64,000 bases of DNA from Antitrichia curtipendula (lineage: Eukaryota; Streptophyta; Bryopsida; Hypnales; Leucodontaceae), in assembly GCA_951230915.1 (NCBI GenBank), contig OX579638.1, positions 34,448,322-34,512,321 on the forward strand, in the 5' to 3' direction. The notes beneath the pieces are model-generated. The model saw only the letters and a program-made list of their open reading frames with translations. It was not told the origin of the DNA and did no database searches. Positions 1 through 9,164 of this stretch are shown one piece after another. Both the position numbers and the translations under genes were made by a program. Numbering within the stretch: position 1 is the first letter of the stretch; each line of letters opens with the position of its first letter.

Positions 1-307
1 AGAGCTTGACGAGGAGGTCCATTTTTAAATGGAATGTCTAAAGCACAAGGGCATTAATTGGCATAAATCACAAGTATTTCTGGATGATAAATCACAAGAA
101 CAGAATATTTCTGGATGACAAAAAAAATTTGGATGAAAATGTATAATGCCTGAGTATAGGGACAAAAACACATAATCCATCAATACGCGTATGGAAAATC
201 TAATTTTGCCACAAAATTTGGCCAACATTTGCATGGGACAAATCCTGCTAATGGTTTATATGTGATTGAAGAATTAGTCCTCAACCGAGTGAGGAATTTT
301 GACACAC

Positions 308-370
308 TTGGGTGTGTGGACATTCTTTTATTAATTAAATAATAAAAGAAAATGTTAGACCACAACCCAA
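308..370. repeat. Imperfect inverted repeat (hairpin)
   Basis: The perfect core is TTCTTTTATTA at 323-333 and TAATAAAAGAA at 340-350, with a 6-nt spacer. Outside it the symmetry continues imperfectly: ACATT with AATGT, TGTGG with CCACA, and TTGGGT with ACCCAA. The whole structure covers about 63 nt. It sits just upstream of a TATA motif. It could be a foldback element remnant, an LTR-internal dyad or a chance AT-rich hairpin. Confidence 0.5.
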
Positions 371-394
371 TGCTTTGCTTTAAAGGCAAGACTC

Positions 395-400
395 TATATA
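395..400 (+). promoter_or_regulatory. Possible TATA box
   Basis: TATATA lies in the context ACTCTATATAGATAG. About 30-60 nt downstream is a CA-rich stretch that would suit a transcript start. A CAG/GTAAG splice-donor-like sequence follows at 549-556. Together these could be the 5' end of a plus-strand transcript or an LTR promoter. No coding exon could be linked to it. Confidence 0.25.
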
Positions 401-491
401 GATAGATTATGATTTTGGCAACATTCTTCAACAACAAAACATATACAGTGAAGGTCATATTTGTTACATTGAAAGTTTTTGCAGTCTCATT

Positions 492-514
492 TTTATCCTC
501 GATTCGAGGATAAA
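492..514. repeat. Perfect palindrome, 10-bp arms
   Basis: TTTATCCTCG (492-501) and CGAGGATAAA (505-514) are perfect inverted copies separated by ATT. It lies between the possible TATA box and the possible splice donor at 551/552. Function unknown. Confidence 0.6.
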
Positions 515-2043
515 TTGCTTTATCTCTTTACTAGTATTTTTTTATAAACAGGTAAGAACACCAACTTTTAGAATTTTGTTATAGAATCACTATTTAGCAT
601 TATTTATTTTTTATTTCACTTACTAATTTTAAAATGAATTTTTCAATAACTAGCATTCTATCTCAAGATCTGTAAGAAATCTCAATATAATGAATATGGC
701 CTTAGTAGATTGCAAATTGAATTGAACACAATTTGTCCAACGATATACTTTGTAGCATATACATTATTTACATGTTTGGTCAATTAAGCTCTCAAGAGAT
801 GGTAATCAATGATCAAGTCACTTAGAATGTTAGGCATTTTTGAATCTCAAATGTCCAGATTTGGAATTTAGTTGATCAATGCTTGTACAAATGATTGAGA
901 AAACATCAGTGTCATTAATTTGACCATTTTCTACCAATTTAGCAATTTTTAAGGTTGACAACTTGAAAGTGAGAAAATTTATTAAAGTATACTAGTCCTA
1001 GATCTTTATGCTAATCAATGTTACAATTCAAAAGTGTTAAAGCAAGCCAATTCAATGAAATTGATGATGAAAGTGTCAATAACTTATGGTAGAATATATA
1101 GAGGTAATCAAAGACCTCAACCTTCTCTATTGACACATCTTATAATTATACAATCCCAATTTATCTTGAAAATTTGTCATATTGTATACATACCTAAGTG
1201 AACAATTTTTACATGCAAAGTTGCAAATACATGAAACTTCATTTAGAAGCCCATTTGTTCCCAATAGTAATCATTACAAATGTTAAGTGTAATATTAGCT
1301 CTAATTCTAGCACCATTGATTCATCCAATTAGTACATGTGCAATATTAGGATCACAAAAAAATTAACAATTATAGATCTATCTATTACCTCAATTTATTT
1401 TCTGTAACTACAATTCTAAAGATATTACAAATATTTTAAACACTAACCAACATCTATAGATTGTAGAGAGGTTATAGATTTGCCAAGCACTAATTTTATT
1501 TTGTGAGAATAAATAGAACACATTCAATATTTCATGCCACATTAATTTGAAAGAAAATATATTACAACTAGTGCATCTATTGTAAATTAGTGTTCCCCAC
1601 TAATAGAAAAAACCACTTTAGTAACAAAATGCCATAATTCCTCAATATGGATCCCCTACTACAATTAAAAAGCCTAAAACTCACACCAAATCTTTCAAAG
1701 AAGTGCTTCCAAAACTAAAGTGTAGATGGGGCACTTATTGCAACTAAGACAAACCCAACCAAACAACAGACAATTCTAACTAAAATTTGCCATCCTTTGA
1801 TTTCAATTTCTTCACAAAAATCATCACTAAAGAAAATGCAGACACAATAACCTCTATGAATGCCTCCCTTGAGTCATTTCCAACCAATGCAATTGTTTTC
1901 AATCAATAATCAACATGATAACTATATCTGAAGATGATGACAAATGACAATTAAAATTTTCAAATTACAATTAAATGCAAAAATCATGGTCAAGAGATTC
2001 AAAAAAGAGGATAGCCAACAATTGGTCAAGATTGCCAACCAAG

Positions 2044-4701
2044 TCACCAATAATCACCACAAGAACACACACCATTTTGGAAGTGGTGAAAGCGATTGGC
2101 ATCCCTCACAACAATATCTCGTTCAGTCACCTTTGAGATAAACTTGGTTGCTGTATGGCAATCTGAACAGACTCGAAGGTTCTTGAACACCCGAATTGCT
2201 TGTCCAGGGGGTGTCCGCATGAGTCCATAAGCAATAGCCAACTTCTCGCTATGGGAGCAAAGAGCAAGTTCTTTCTCCTCCTCATCAATGTTCCGCAACA
2301 CTAGCCGGGTATCAGGAATGTAGCCTCTGGCCTTAATTGTCTCACTCAATGTCCTCAGCTCAGCGTAGATCTCCTTCGCTTCTGAATGAGAAGTATCCCC
2401 TACAACGAAGTCATGGACCTTGTTATCAACTTCAATCCAGCTACGCCCTGGCTCCTTGCGTATACCTCTCTCCTGCATCATAGTGCGCACCCACAACACC
2501 TCCTCCCACTTGCCAGCTGCAGCATAGATATTCGAGAGAAGCACGTATGCAGAAGCATCCTTCGGTTCCAACTTGAAGAGCTCTTTAGCCGCAAGTTCAC
2601 CCAACTCCACATTACCGTACGTTCTACAAGCACCAAGCAAGGCTCCCCAAGTTGCACCATTTGGTTCAACCGGCATGTTGTCAATCAAGAGCTTTGCTTC
2701 CTCTAAGTGTCCTGCTCGGGCCAGAACATCCACCATGCAGTTACAAATCACCACACCAGGTTCGATGCCATAATCTTGTGTCATAGCCAAAAAATGTCTA
2801 CGGCTCTCATCCACAAGGCCTGAATGACTGCAAGCTGACAACACTGCAACAAATGAGATCTCATTGGGCTTCACACCGTCTGCAATCATAGTTTTGAAGA
2901 CTTCCAGGGCTTCATGCCCACATCCATGCTCTGCAAGTCCACCAATCATCACGTTCCAAGTAACCACGTCCCGTTCCTCCATCATGTCAAAAGCTAGTCG
3001 TGCATCATCGATACTGCCACACTTTGCATACATGTGCACCAGCGCGGTGCTCACACGCACATCTGACTCAAATCCGGCTTCACGGACATGGCTATCAACC
3101 TCCCTGACCCACTCCAAAGCCCCCGCGCTTGCGCATTCATTCAGGATGCTCATATAAGTGATTGCCTCTGGTTTGAAGCCTTCCCGTTTCATTTGCAGAA
3201 GAAGTCGATATGCTTCAGACCCACAGCCATGTTGCGCAAGTCCTCCAATCATCACGTTCCAAGTGATCACGTCCCGTTTCTCCATCTTGGCAAAAGCCAG
3301 TCGCGCATCATCGATACTGCCACACTTTGCATACATGTGCACCAGCGCGTTGCCCACACGCACATCTGACTCAAATCCGGCTTCACGGACATGGCTATCA
3401 ACCTCCCTGACCCACTCCAAAGCCCCCGCGCTTGCACATTCATTCAGGATATTCATATAAGTGATTGCGTTTGGTTTCAAGCTTTCCCTTTTCATTTGGA
3501 GAAGAAGTCGATATGCTTCAGACCCACGGCCATGTTGCGCAAGTCCTCCAATCATCACGTTCCAAGTGATCACGTCCCGTTTCTCCATTTTGTCAAAAGC
3601 TAGTAGCGCATCATCGATACTGCCACACTTCGCATACATGTGCACCAGCGCGGTGCCCACACGGACATCTGACTCAAATCCGGCTTCACGGGAATGGCTA
3701 TGAACCTCCCTGACCCACTCCAAAGCCCCCACGCTGGCACATGCCTTCAGGATACTCGCATATGTAAAGGCGTCTGGTTTGAGACCTTCCCGTTTCATTT
3801 GGAGAAGAAGTCGATATGCTGCCTCACCATCACCACTGTCGGCATATGCTCCAATCATCACATTCCAGGTAATCACATCGCGACTCGCTAACCTATCAAA
3901 AGTGTTCCTTGCCTCCCCTATGTTCCCACACTTTGCATACATTTTAAGGAGCGAAGTCCCCACACGAACATCTGATTCCAACTCACCCTCTCTGATATAC
4001 CCATGAACTTCCACGACCCACTTCAAGGCTGATGGACTCCTACAGGCTTTCAGGATGCTCAAGTAAGTAACTGCATTAGGTTGCATACCTTCCTTTCGCA
4101 TGCGATGGAAAACTTCCATGGCGTCTTTCACACAACTGTGCTGAGCATAACCTCCAATCATGACGTTCCAACTAACAACATCCTTCTTCGCAAGTGCATC
4201 AAACACTCCGGAGGCATCCTCCAGTCTCCCACATCTGATGTATCCACTCAATAGGTTGGTTGCCACATATATATTCTGCTGCATGCCACTCTTAATGGTG
4301 CACTCATGAACCTGCTTTACTGCCGTAAGGTCTTCCTGCTTCAAGCACCGCTTCAGAATTTCAACATAGGAGTACGAGTCTATTGCAATGCCCTGTTGTA
4401 GTCGGTTCTTCAAAAGACAAATTGCTTCACTAGCGGTCGTTGCGCTTTGCTTGCGCTTACTCCCACCACTAACTTGAACTGCTTGGTTTGACGCTTTCGC
4501 ACTAGCGGACAAAGTGTTTCTCCTTCGAAAATTGGTACTCACAGAGGGTTTTCTCCAAACTGATGACGATGAACACCTAATGGGTCCGCTGCTCCTTCCT
4601 CCGTGGGAGGCTGAGACACATAATATACGCGGCTGTATATCCCATGGAGACTTCAAGAGTGTGATCACACAGGCATCCTGGTCACACAAATCCCCGACAG
4701 T
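2044..4701 (-). CDS. PLS-class pentatricopeptide repeat protein with E and DYW domains (main exon)
   Basis: Predicted organellar (mitochondrial or plastid) C-to-U RNA-editing factor. PPR motifs read the RNA and the C-terminal DYW domain is the cytidine deaminase. After a Ser/Arg-rich N-terminus suggestive of a transit peptide, about 15 motifs run in P-L-S order (VITWNVMIG, ALEWVREV, ALVHMYAKCGS). Then come E1/E2 (GATWGALLGACRTYGN, YVLLSNIYAAAGKW), the PG box (PGRSWIEVDNKVHDF) and a complete DYW domain. The domain has the zinc-binding HSEKLAIAYG (HxE), the CSDCH pair, HHF and a terminal CSCGDYW before TGA at 2044-2046. No in-frame ATG occurs before the PPR region: the open frame begins at a TTG (4689), with an in-frame TGA upstream. 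A pyrimidine tract ending TTTTTTGACAG sits exactly at 4702, so this is an internal exon starting at 4701 in phase 0, and the start codon lies in an unseen upstream exon. Three internal 303-bp repeats are noted separately. Confidence 0.9.
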   Translation of the reverse strand, partial: TVGDLCDQDACVITLLKSPWDIQPRILCVSASHGGRSSGPIRCSSSSVWRKPSVSTNFRRRNTLSASAKASNQAVQVSGGSKRKQSATTASEAICLLKNRLQQGIAIDSYSYVEILKRCLKQEDLTAVKQVHECTIKSGMQQNIYVATNLLSGYIRCGRLEDASGVFDALAKKDVVSWNVMIGGYAQHSCVKDAMEVFHRMRKEGMQPNAVTYLSILKACRSPSALKWVVEVHGYIREGELESDVRVGTSLLKMYAKCGNIGEARNTFDRLASRDVITWNVMIGAYADSGDGEAAYRLLLQMKREGLKPDAFTYASILKACASVGALEWVREVHSHSREAGFESDVRVGTALVHMYAKCGSIDDALLAFDKMEKRDVITWNVMIGGLAQHGRGSEAYRLLLQMKRESLKPNAITYMNILNECASAGALEWVREVDSHVREAGFESDVRVGNALVHMYAKCGSIDDARLAFAKMEKRDVITWNVMIGGLAQHGCGSEAYRLLLQMKREGFKPEAITYMSILNECASAGALEWVREVDSHVREAGFESDVRVSTALVHMYAKCGSIDDARLAFDMMEERDVVTWNVMIGGLAEHGCGHEALEVFKTMIADGVKPNEISFVAVLSACSHSGLVDESRRHFLAMTQDYGIEPGVVICNCMVDVLARAGHLEEAKLLIDNMPVEPNGATWGALLGACRTYGNVELGELAAKELFKLEPKDASAYVLLSNIYAAAGKWEEVLWVRTMMQERGIRKEPGRSWIEVDNKVHDFVVGDTSHSEAKEIYAELRTLSETIKARGYIPDTRLVLRNIDEEEKELALCSHSEKLAIAYGLMRTPPGQAIRVFKNLRVCSDCHTATKFISKVTERDIVVRDANRFHHFQNGVCSCGDYW
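2942..3850 (-). repeat. Three near-identical 303-bp intragenic repeats in the PPR gene
   Basis: The same DNA strings recur at exactly 303-bp offsets. CCAATCATCACGTTCCAAGT is at 2942, 3245 and 3548. CCACACTT is at 3017, 3320 and 3623. Each unit equals one P-L-S triplet (35+35+31 = 101 residues). Their DNA identity is much higher than between the other PPR motifs, which indicates recent unequal crossing-over or gene conversion. Confidence 0.9.
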
Positions 4702-6712
4702 CTGTCAAAAAACACATTCAAGTGGTATCAGTTTCAGCATAAGGTACTCATCGGTTCTAAGATTTAATGTTTAACATCCAACCAACCAAGTTCACGTCCT
4801 GTCAGTTTGGGGGAAGCGTAACACCGTATTGATCAAATATACTGCTGTCGAGGAACCTAAATGTATCTGACACATGTGTTGCTAACATGACCAGGGTTCT
4901 TCAGTTAGACAAGTCGCAAGTCATCCAACTACTGCCGTAGAACAGGTGAATGGCTGGAAGTCAACGCTCACTCACCCGTGCACCAGCTCCAAGCACCAAA
5001 TAGCTTCTCGTCTGCTGCCTATGATGCGATAGAACGTGCATTAATGCGGACATTCTGTGGCTCTGCGTATACAAACTTCTAACGGTTCGGCTTCAACAAC
5101 AGAGTAACACCACAAAGAGAAATCGAACTTCTCATGTAGAAAAAGTATAGGACTGAATCTCCTCAAGTCTTTGGCCCCCTTTCAAGTGTATGTCCTCCTT
5201 CTGCATATCGAGGCCATGTCTGAAACCTTGAGTAAAAGTTGGAAAAGTAGCATATAAGTATCAATCTGCTCCCTTCAACTGAGTTCGTTCTCTTCTTCAA
5301 ATTGCTAAACCTCCTGGCAGGAAGAGAAATTCTAGTTTCGTTCAGCAACCCCAACCTCAACATCAGTAACGTCACAAGCTTCAAAACTCGACTTCAGCAG
5401 AGACACAAAGTATCATGTATGACTGGCAATATCTTCAAGTACGTCCAATTGCTTTTCTGATTTTTTACCTCCTTCTCGGCCTTCAGCACCAATAATTCCA
5501 AGGTCTGCCGCTTCCAAGTTATTGACTAGAAGTTCAATTCAGTCCACACACAAAAGTTCCAAGTACGAATCCCTGTCTTGAGATCTTCCGCTCCCCGTTA
5601 ACTGAAAACGATCTCCTCCTGCTTTTTGGACCCCCCTCCAAATTGCTCAACCCTCAGGGTTCAGGGTTCTGAGAGAAAAAAACACTCACTAGTTCCCTGC
5701 ATCAACCACAACGGACGTATGGAGCCTTGATACTGAGCTTCAGTCAAACAAATTACGGCCTTCCGCTCCCTTGCGTCTGTGTCTGTTCGATTCTTCACAC
5801 TGCTCAACCCGGAACTCTCAAGCCACCAAGCACGGAGGAAGGAACAACTGCAGCGCTTGACATCAACATCAACAACTTCAAATGACTTCAGCTTCAGAAA
5901 ACTGGACTGGAACGTAGTCAGGGGAAACCTCAAATGTGAAAGTATCAATCTCTAAGTTCTCTAATCCCGTACACACTCTTCTAAAGCCAGCAAGAAAGCT
6001 GCAACAGATAATGCAACTCATGGAAAGCAAGAAACCTAAACTACAACATCTCACATGAACAACCCCAATATCTGAGCTTCTCTCTCTCCCCAGTCGAGTA
6101 AACCTCCAAGCAGGAAGAAAACCCACAACGCCTAGAACTCTCAACATATGCAAACAGCTTCAAAATTTTAATTTGCTGCAGAGAAAGGATATCATACTGC
6201 AGTGAGGAATTATACTCTGAAAGTTCGGTTCACCTGGCAGTGGAGACTCAACAAGCGGACAGGTAAATCTGGTGCAGCAAGACGACATGGCGAGACACCA
6301 CATGCGTCAACCTCACCAACCAACCCTAAGACCCGATTTCTACAGTCGAGGTTGAGTAGTGCAGTCGCACCATGCAACGCTGTTTTAGGGTTTTGATGAT
6401 CTTGTCCAGGAGTCCTCGGGCAAGATAGCTGTCGTACATGGAGGCGGAAAGTTCGATTTTTAGAATCCAGGGTTCCCTTGAGGCCTTGAGTGACAACAGC
6501 ATAACTGAACGTTCTAAAATCCACGGTCCCAGGAATCCTCTTCACCCCTCAAAATGGTGTCTAGCCTGCAGCAAAACCACAGACCCCTGCTTATCCGAGA
6601 ATCTCGGTGAAGAACAGCCACGGATATCCTTAGCCGCATCCTAAGTAAAGATTGAAACCGGTCACTTTAAACCTTAGATCTAAATCGAACGAGAATTCAC
6701 GACAACGAGAGA
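4702..6712 (-). other. Probable spliced 5' leader of the PPR gene
   Basis: This gap separates the acceptor at 4702 from the probable transcript start near 6720. No start-codon exon joining in phase 0 could be fixed with confidence. On the plus strand, diverged copies of a phrase like AATTGCTnAACCtCC occur near 5300, 5640, 5798 and 6095, so the leader may have grown by old local duplication. The 111-codon minus-strand frame at 6210-6545 has no PPR or targeting character and is not called. Confidence 0.4.
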
Positions 6713-6721
6713 TTAGGGTTT
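6713..6721 (-). promoter_or_regulatory. Telo-box (AAACCCTAA) near the PPR transcript start
   Basis: On the minus strand the sequence reads CTCAAACCCTAATCTCTCG, typical of plant promoters and 5' UTRs. A GC-richer promoter-like stretch lies beyond it (about 6730-6860). Orientation and distance suit the 5' end of the PPR transcript. Inference only. Confidence 0.4.
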
Positions 6722-6899
6722 GAGTCTTCTTCCGTTTGCACCACCAGTGGGCTGCTCTGTTTACTTCGTGGCAGGAGCGGCCGTGGTCGGTTTGCTAGTT
6801 CTTCCGTTGGGATCGGAATTCGGAAGCCCTGCATTTCCGTGCGATAGCGTTGACGCGAAGAAGTAATGTAATCCGTACTAAATACTCCGTACGTGATAT

Positions 6900-7280
6900 C
6901 TGTTAGGGATGCATGTTTGCAAGCTGTTGCTCTCTGAATATTCTCTCCAATTCTGTTTAGTTAACTCCCAAAGGACCAGTTTGTTTTTTAAGGATATCAA
7001 TTTATGAAAGTTGTGCCAATGATTTTTGATGGAAATTCAATAAGGTGGCTATTTTTAAAAAAAACTTTAAGAATGATGTTTTGTTCAGGAAGAAAGATAG
7101 ACAAAATTTTGGCTACAAATGAATTTTTTTTAAACAAGTAACGAGGCGATAAACTATGTATGCCAAAAACATATTTGGCCACAACTATGATTTAGTTGTA
7201 TCAATTTTTGGCATCCACTACCACTAATTTGTTGAAGTGTGGCGACACATTAGTAGCTTGTCTTGATGTAGAAGGCGATC
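6900..7280. other. AT-rich intergenic stretch
   Basis: Contains A/T homopolymer runs and no supported gene or repeat. A 61-codon minus-strand frame at 6997-7182 is low-complexity and not convincing. Confidence 0.5.
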
Positions 7281-7514
7281 TTAGCAATAGTCTTGTCTAA
7301 GTACTGGTGATCTTAGTACATACTCCAAATCCCTATCACCTGTACAAAGCAAGGGTTCTTCTAATCTTGCCAATAGCGCTGCATAAATAGCATCATCTGG
7401 CATCCGGACACCAATGTTTTTATGAGGTTCACAATTTATGGCCAAACTCCCACCAAATGTTGCACAATGCTTCGACATTTCCTTCCTTGTGGTTAGAATA
7501 AATGTACAGTGCAT
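7281..7514 (-). pseudogene. Fragment of a plant YrdC/Sua5/YciO-like protein
   Basis: The 77-codon frame contains CTFILTTRKEMSKHC, then KNIGVRMPDDAIYAALL and EEPLLCT. From memory of the family, this matches the central part of the plant YciO/YrdC (DHBP synthase-like alpha/beta) proteins, where PYTFIL, GVRIPDD and EPLICTS are conserved in this order and spacing. The family is related to threonylcarbamoyl-AMP synthase, which acts in t6A tRNA modification. Only about 60 residues are recognisable. The usual PGP before the TFIL motif is missing (the frame reads WMHC), and after EPLLCT the sequence diverges and stops. The stretch is AT-rich with no flanking exons found. It is best read as a decayed gene fragment; a real internal exon of a gene split by long introns is possible but less likely. 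Confidence 0.55.
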
Positions 7515-7997
7515 CCAAGTAGAATATCATAAATTCTCAGCAAAGTTTAAATCACAAGAGAGTTGTACACAAAGTACTCTCTCCTAAACCAAACAGTCTA
7601 TGCAACATTTGAGTCATTTCCTTGAGCAAATTTGAATATGTCATATGAGACTCTCTATTATCCAATTATGTTAACACTTTTAACCAACCTATACCTGCTT
7701 ATTTTGAAAGCAAATACATGGCATCATTGGAATACACATTCAAACACAATCTACTATAACTTACTTTTCTGCAAGAACAATATGAATGTCAATCAAGGAA
7801 GTTATAAATCTATCAATCAAAAAATGACAAAGAAAGAGAGAAGGTGACTGAGCAATGGGAATAGGAGATTGACATGAAGATGATTTCCTTATGCAGCACT
7901 GTGCAAACTTGATAAACTATACTCAACAGTTGATCATGATTCATGACGTGAGAGATAATAATATCTAGTACTATAACTTACTAGTACATTTATGTAG
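7515..7997. other. AT-rich intergenic stretch
   Basis: No domain or RNA gene is recognised. The 71-codon plus-strand frame at 7632-7847 is Asn/Tyr/Leu-rich and looks like chance AT-rich sequence. Confidence 0.5.
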
Positions 7998-8442
7998 TGT
8001 CACAACACGGAAACCGAATTTCCGTATAGATAGGGTAGAATAGATGGAATAGATAGAAATTTTTAAACTTCTTTCGGTTAAAAAATGGTAGTTGTTTTCC
8101 GGAAGAGCTTACGTTTGGAATAAACCTTCATCCGGAAACTAGTTTCCGATCCGGCCAGGTTAGGGTTTCCGGAAATGAACTGGAACGCCGCCACCTACGG
8201 ACTAGGGATCCGGCCTACGAGGCTAGGGGACGCGCCTTGGAAACGGAAACCTAATCCTGTTCCAATTCGAGAACTGGCGGCGCTGTTTATGCTACTTAAG
8301 GGCCACCACCCGCCTTTCTCTCTTCACTTTTTGAGTTTCCAAACTCCTCCGCGCGTAGCTAGTTGAGTGAAAGTCTGGTGAGAGTGCGTTTACGGATAGA
8401 GAGAAGTAAGGCCGGATTAGGGTTTATTTGGTTGGTGCAACC
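7998..8442 (+). promoter_or_regulatory. GC-rich leader or LTR-like segment with TTTCCGGAAA motifs
   Basis: Composition changes sharply from AT-rich flanks. The segment opens with TGTCACAACACGGAAACCG. It carries many CGGAAA/TTTCCG units (about 8005, 8020, 8096, 8132, 8144, 8167, 8238), some as full TTCCGG palindromes. Telo-box complements TTAGGGTTT are at 8160-8168 and 8417-8425. A TG start, a compact GC-rich body and a following ATG in good context resemble the 5' LTR and leader of a truncated retrotransposon, or the promoter and 5' UTR of a plus-strand gene. No second LTR copy, primer-binding site or polymerase was found. Confidence 0.3.
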
Positions 8443-8598
8443 ATGGCGGAAAGTAGCGCGCCGCGATCCGCGAAACCGTCGGTAGTTGTCCGGATGAACG
8501 TTATATTCATTATTTTGAGAGGGTGGGAACCTCTCAAAATAATATTGTTCGCTTACATGTTCAAAATTCAAATATTAAATGTTGACAATTCAAGTTGA
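8443..8598 (+). CDS. Small ORF of 51 codons, possible truncated gene start
   Basis: The ATG has a strong plant context (CAACCATGGCGG) and follows the GC-rich leader. The first 17 codons (MAESSAPRSAKPSVVVR) are GC-rich and low in hydrophobics, like a true N-terminus. After codon 18 the composition becomes AT-rich and hydrophobic, and the frame runs straight through a perfect hairpin (8509-8543) to TGA. The change suggests that a real 5' coding end was cut off and joined to unrelated DNA. No homologue is recognised; function unknown. Confidence 0.25.
   Translation: MAESSAPRSAKPSVVVRMNVIFIILRGWEPLKIILFAYMFKIQILNVDNSS
8509..8543. repeat. Perfect 14-bp stem, 7-nt loop hairpin
   Basis: ATTATTTTGAGAGG (8509-8522) and CCTCTCAAAATAAT (8530-8543) are perfect inverted copies with a 7-nt loop (GTGGGAA). 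The stem sits where GC-rich leader sequence turns AT-rich. It is not followed by a T-run that would suggest a terminator. It may be a foldback formed at a deletion or insertion junction. Confidence 0.7.
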
Positions 8599-8734
8599 GA
8601 ATCACCACTGACATTTATTAGTTGTACCATTGTAATTTCCATTAAAATGAGAGTTTTGTCTCCAAATACAATCAAGTTTGGATTATACTATCGTTTAAGA
8701 TCATATAAGTGAATTCTAAAACCATTGTTGAACA

Positions 8735-8847
8735 CCAAGTCATGAGCTGAACGTTTGGTTGTGAGAAGCTATTCATCTCCTTCAGGCGGTCCGAGTTCGA
8801 TTCCCGTTGAAATCGTATGAGTGACTAAAAGAGATACATGACTTGGT
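8735..8847 (+). repeat. tRNA-like (SINE-like) fragment enclosed by an inverted repeat
   Basis: A pol III A-box-like stretch (AGCTGAACGTTTGG, 8746-8759) is followed 50 nt later by a B-box-like GTTCGATTCCC (8796-8806). The spacing is that of a tRNA gene. The arms ACCAAGTCATG (8735-8745) and CATGACTTGGT (8837-8847) are perfect 11-bp inverted copies closing the unit. The T-stem pairs poorly and no standard cloverleaf could be drawn. A tRNA-derived SINE head or decayed tRNA is more likely than a working tRNA gene. Confidence 0.35.
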
Positions 8848-9164
8848 ACTGCTAAGTGAGCTTTGCAGGCAGGAAAGTTGTAACAACCAACGGGCCCTCC
8901 ATCCAAAACTGTGACAAGTGCTTCACATGTTAACAAACTAAAGAGTGGTTATACACACTGCCCTTTTTCTCAATCGCATTTTGTTTCCAAATCTATTTTG
9001 GACATACATTAAGCAAGTTAAATAATATAACATATCCCAAAAAGAGAATGTAGGAACACGTAATAGTAGGTATATTTAAATTAAAATGAAGACAAAAAAA
9101 TAGTAAATATCCAATATATGAAATTAACATACTATAACTAATTCGAGGGTAATATTCCAGAATG
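8848..9164. other. Intergenic, 3' side of the DUF7869-type gene
   Basis: AT-rich, with no gene. It should include the 3' UTR of the minus-strand gene. A 17-mer at 8903-8919 (CCAAAACTGTGACAAGT) recurs exactly at 16674-16690, inside the palindrome array of the second transposon-like locus. Confidence 0.4.

Larger units (their letters stand above)
1..2043. other. AT-rich intergenic region downstream of the PPR gene
   Basis: No convincing coding sequence is visible on either strand. All open frames are short and AT-driven, with no recognisable domain. The first 560 bases carry a promoter-like stretch (hairpin, TATA motif, palindrome, possible splice donor), listed separately. The rest, about 560-2040, is simple AT-rich DNA. 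It should also contain the 3' UTR of the minus-strand PPR gene, but no single polyadenylation signal stands out. Confidence 0.6.

Noticed and set aside
25..458. Minus-strand frames of 69 and 92 codons
   Set aside because: AT-rich, overlapping in different frames across hairpin and TATA-like DNA; no similarity recognised.
2386..4006. Several plus-strand frames of 65-106 codons
   Set aside because: They are antisense shadows of the PPR exon and repeat with its 303-bp periodicity.
4687..4689. TTG as the start codon of the PPR protein
   Set aside because: Nuclear plant genes do not normally start with TTG; a strong splice acceptor lies 13 nt upstream, so the frame continues from an earlier exon.
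6210..6545. 111-codon minus-strand frame in the PPR leader
   Set aside because: No PPR, targeting or other domain and no fitting splice phase found; probably chance in GC-richer leader DNA.
8735..8847. Functional tRNA gene
   Set aside because: The T-stem does not pair properly, no clear anticodon arm fits, and the closing stem is 11 bp rather than 7.
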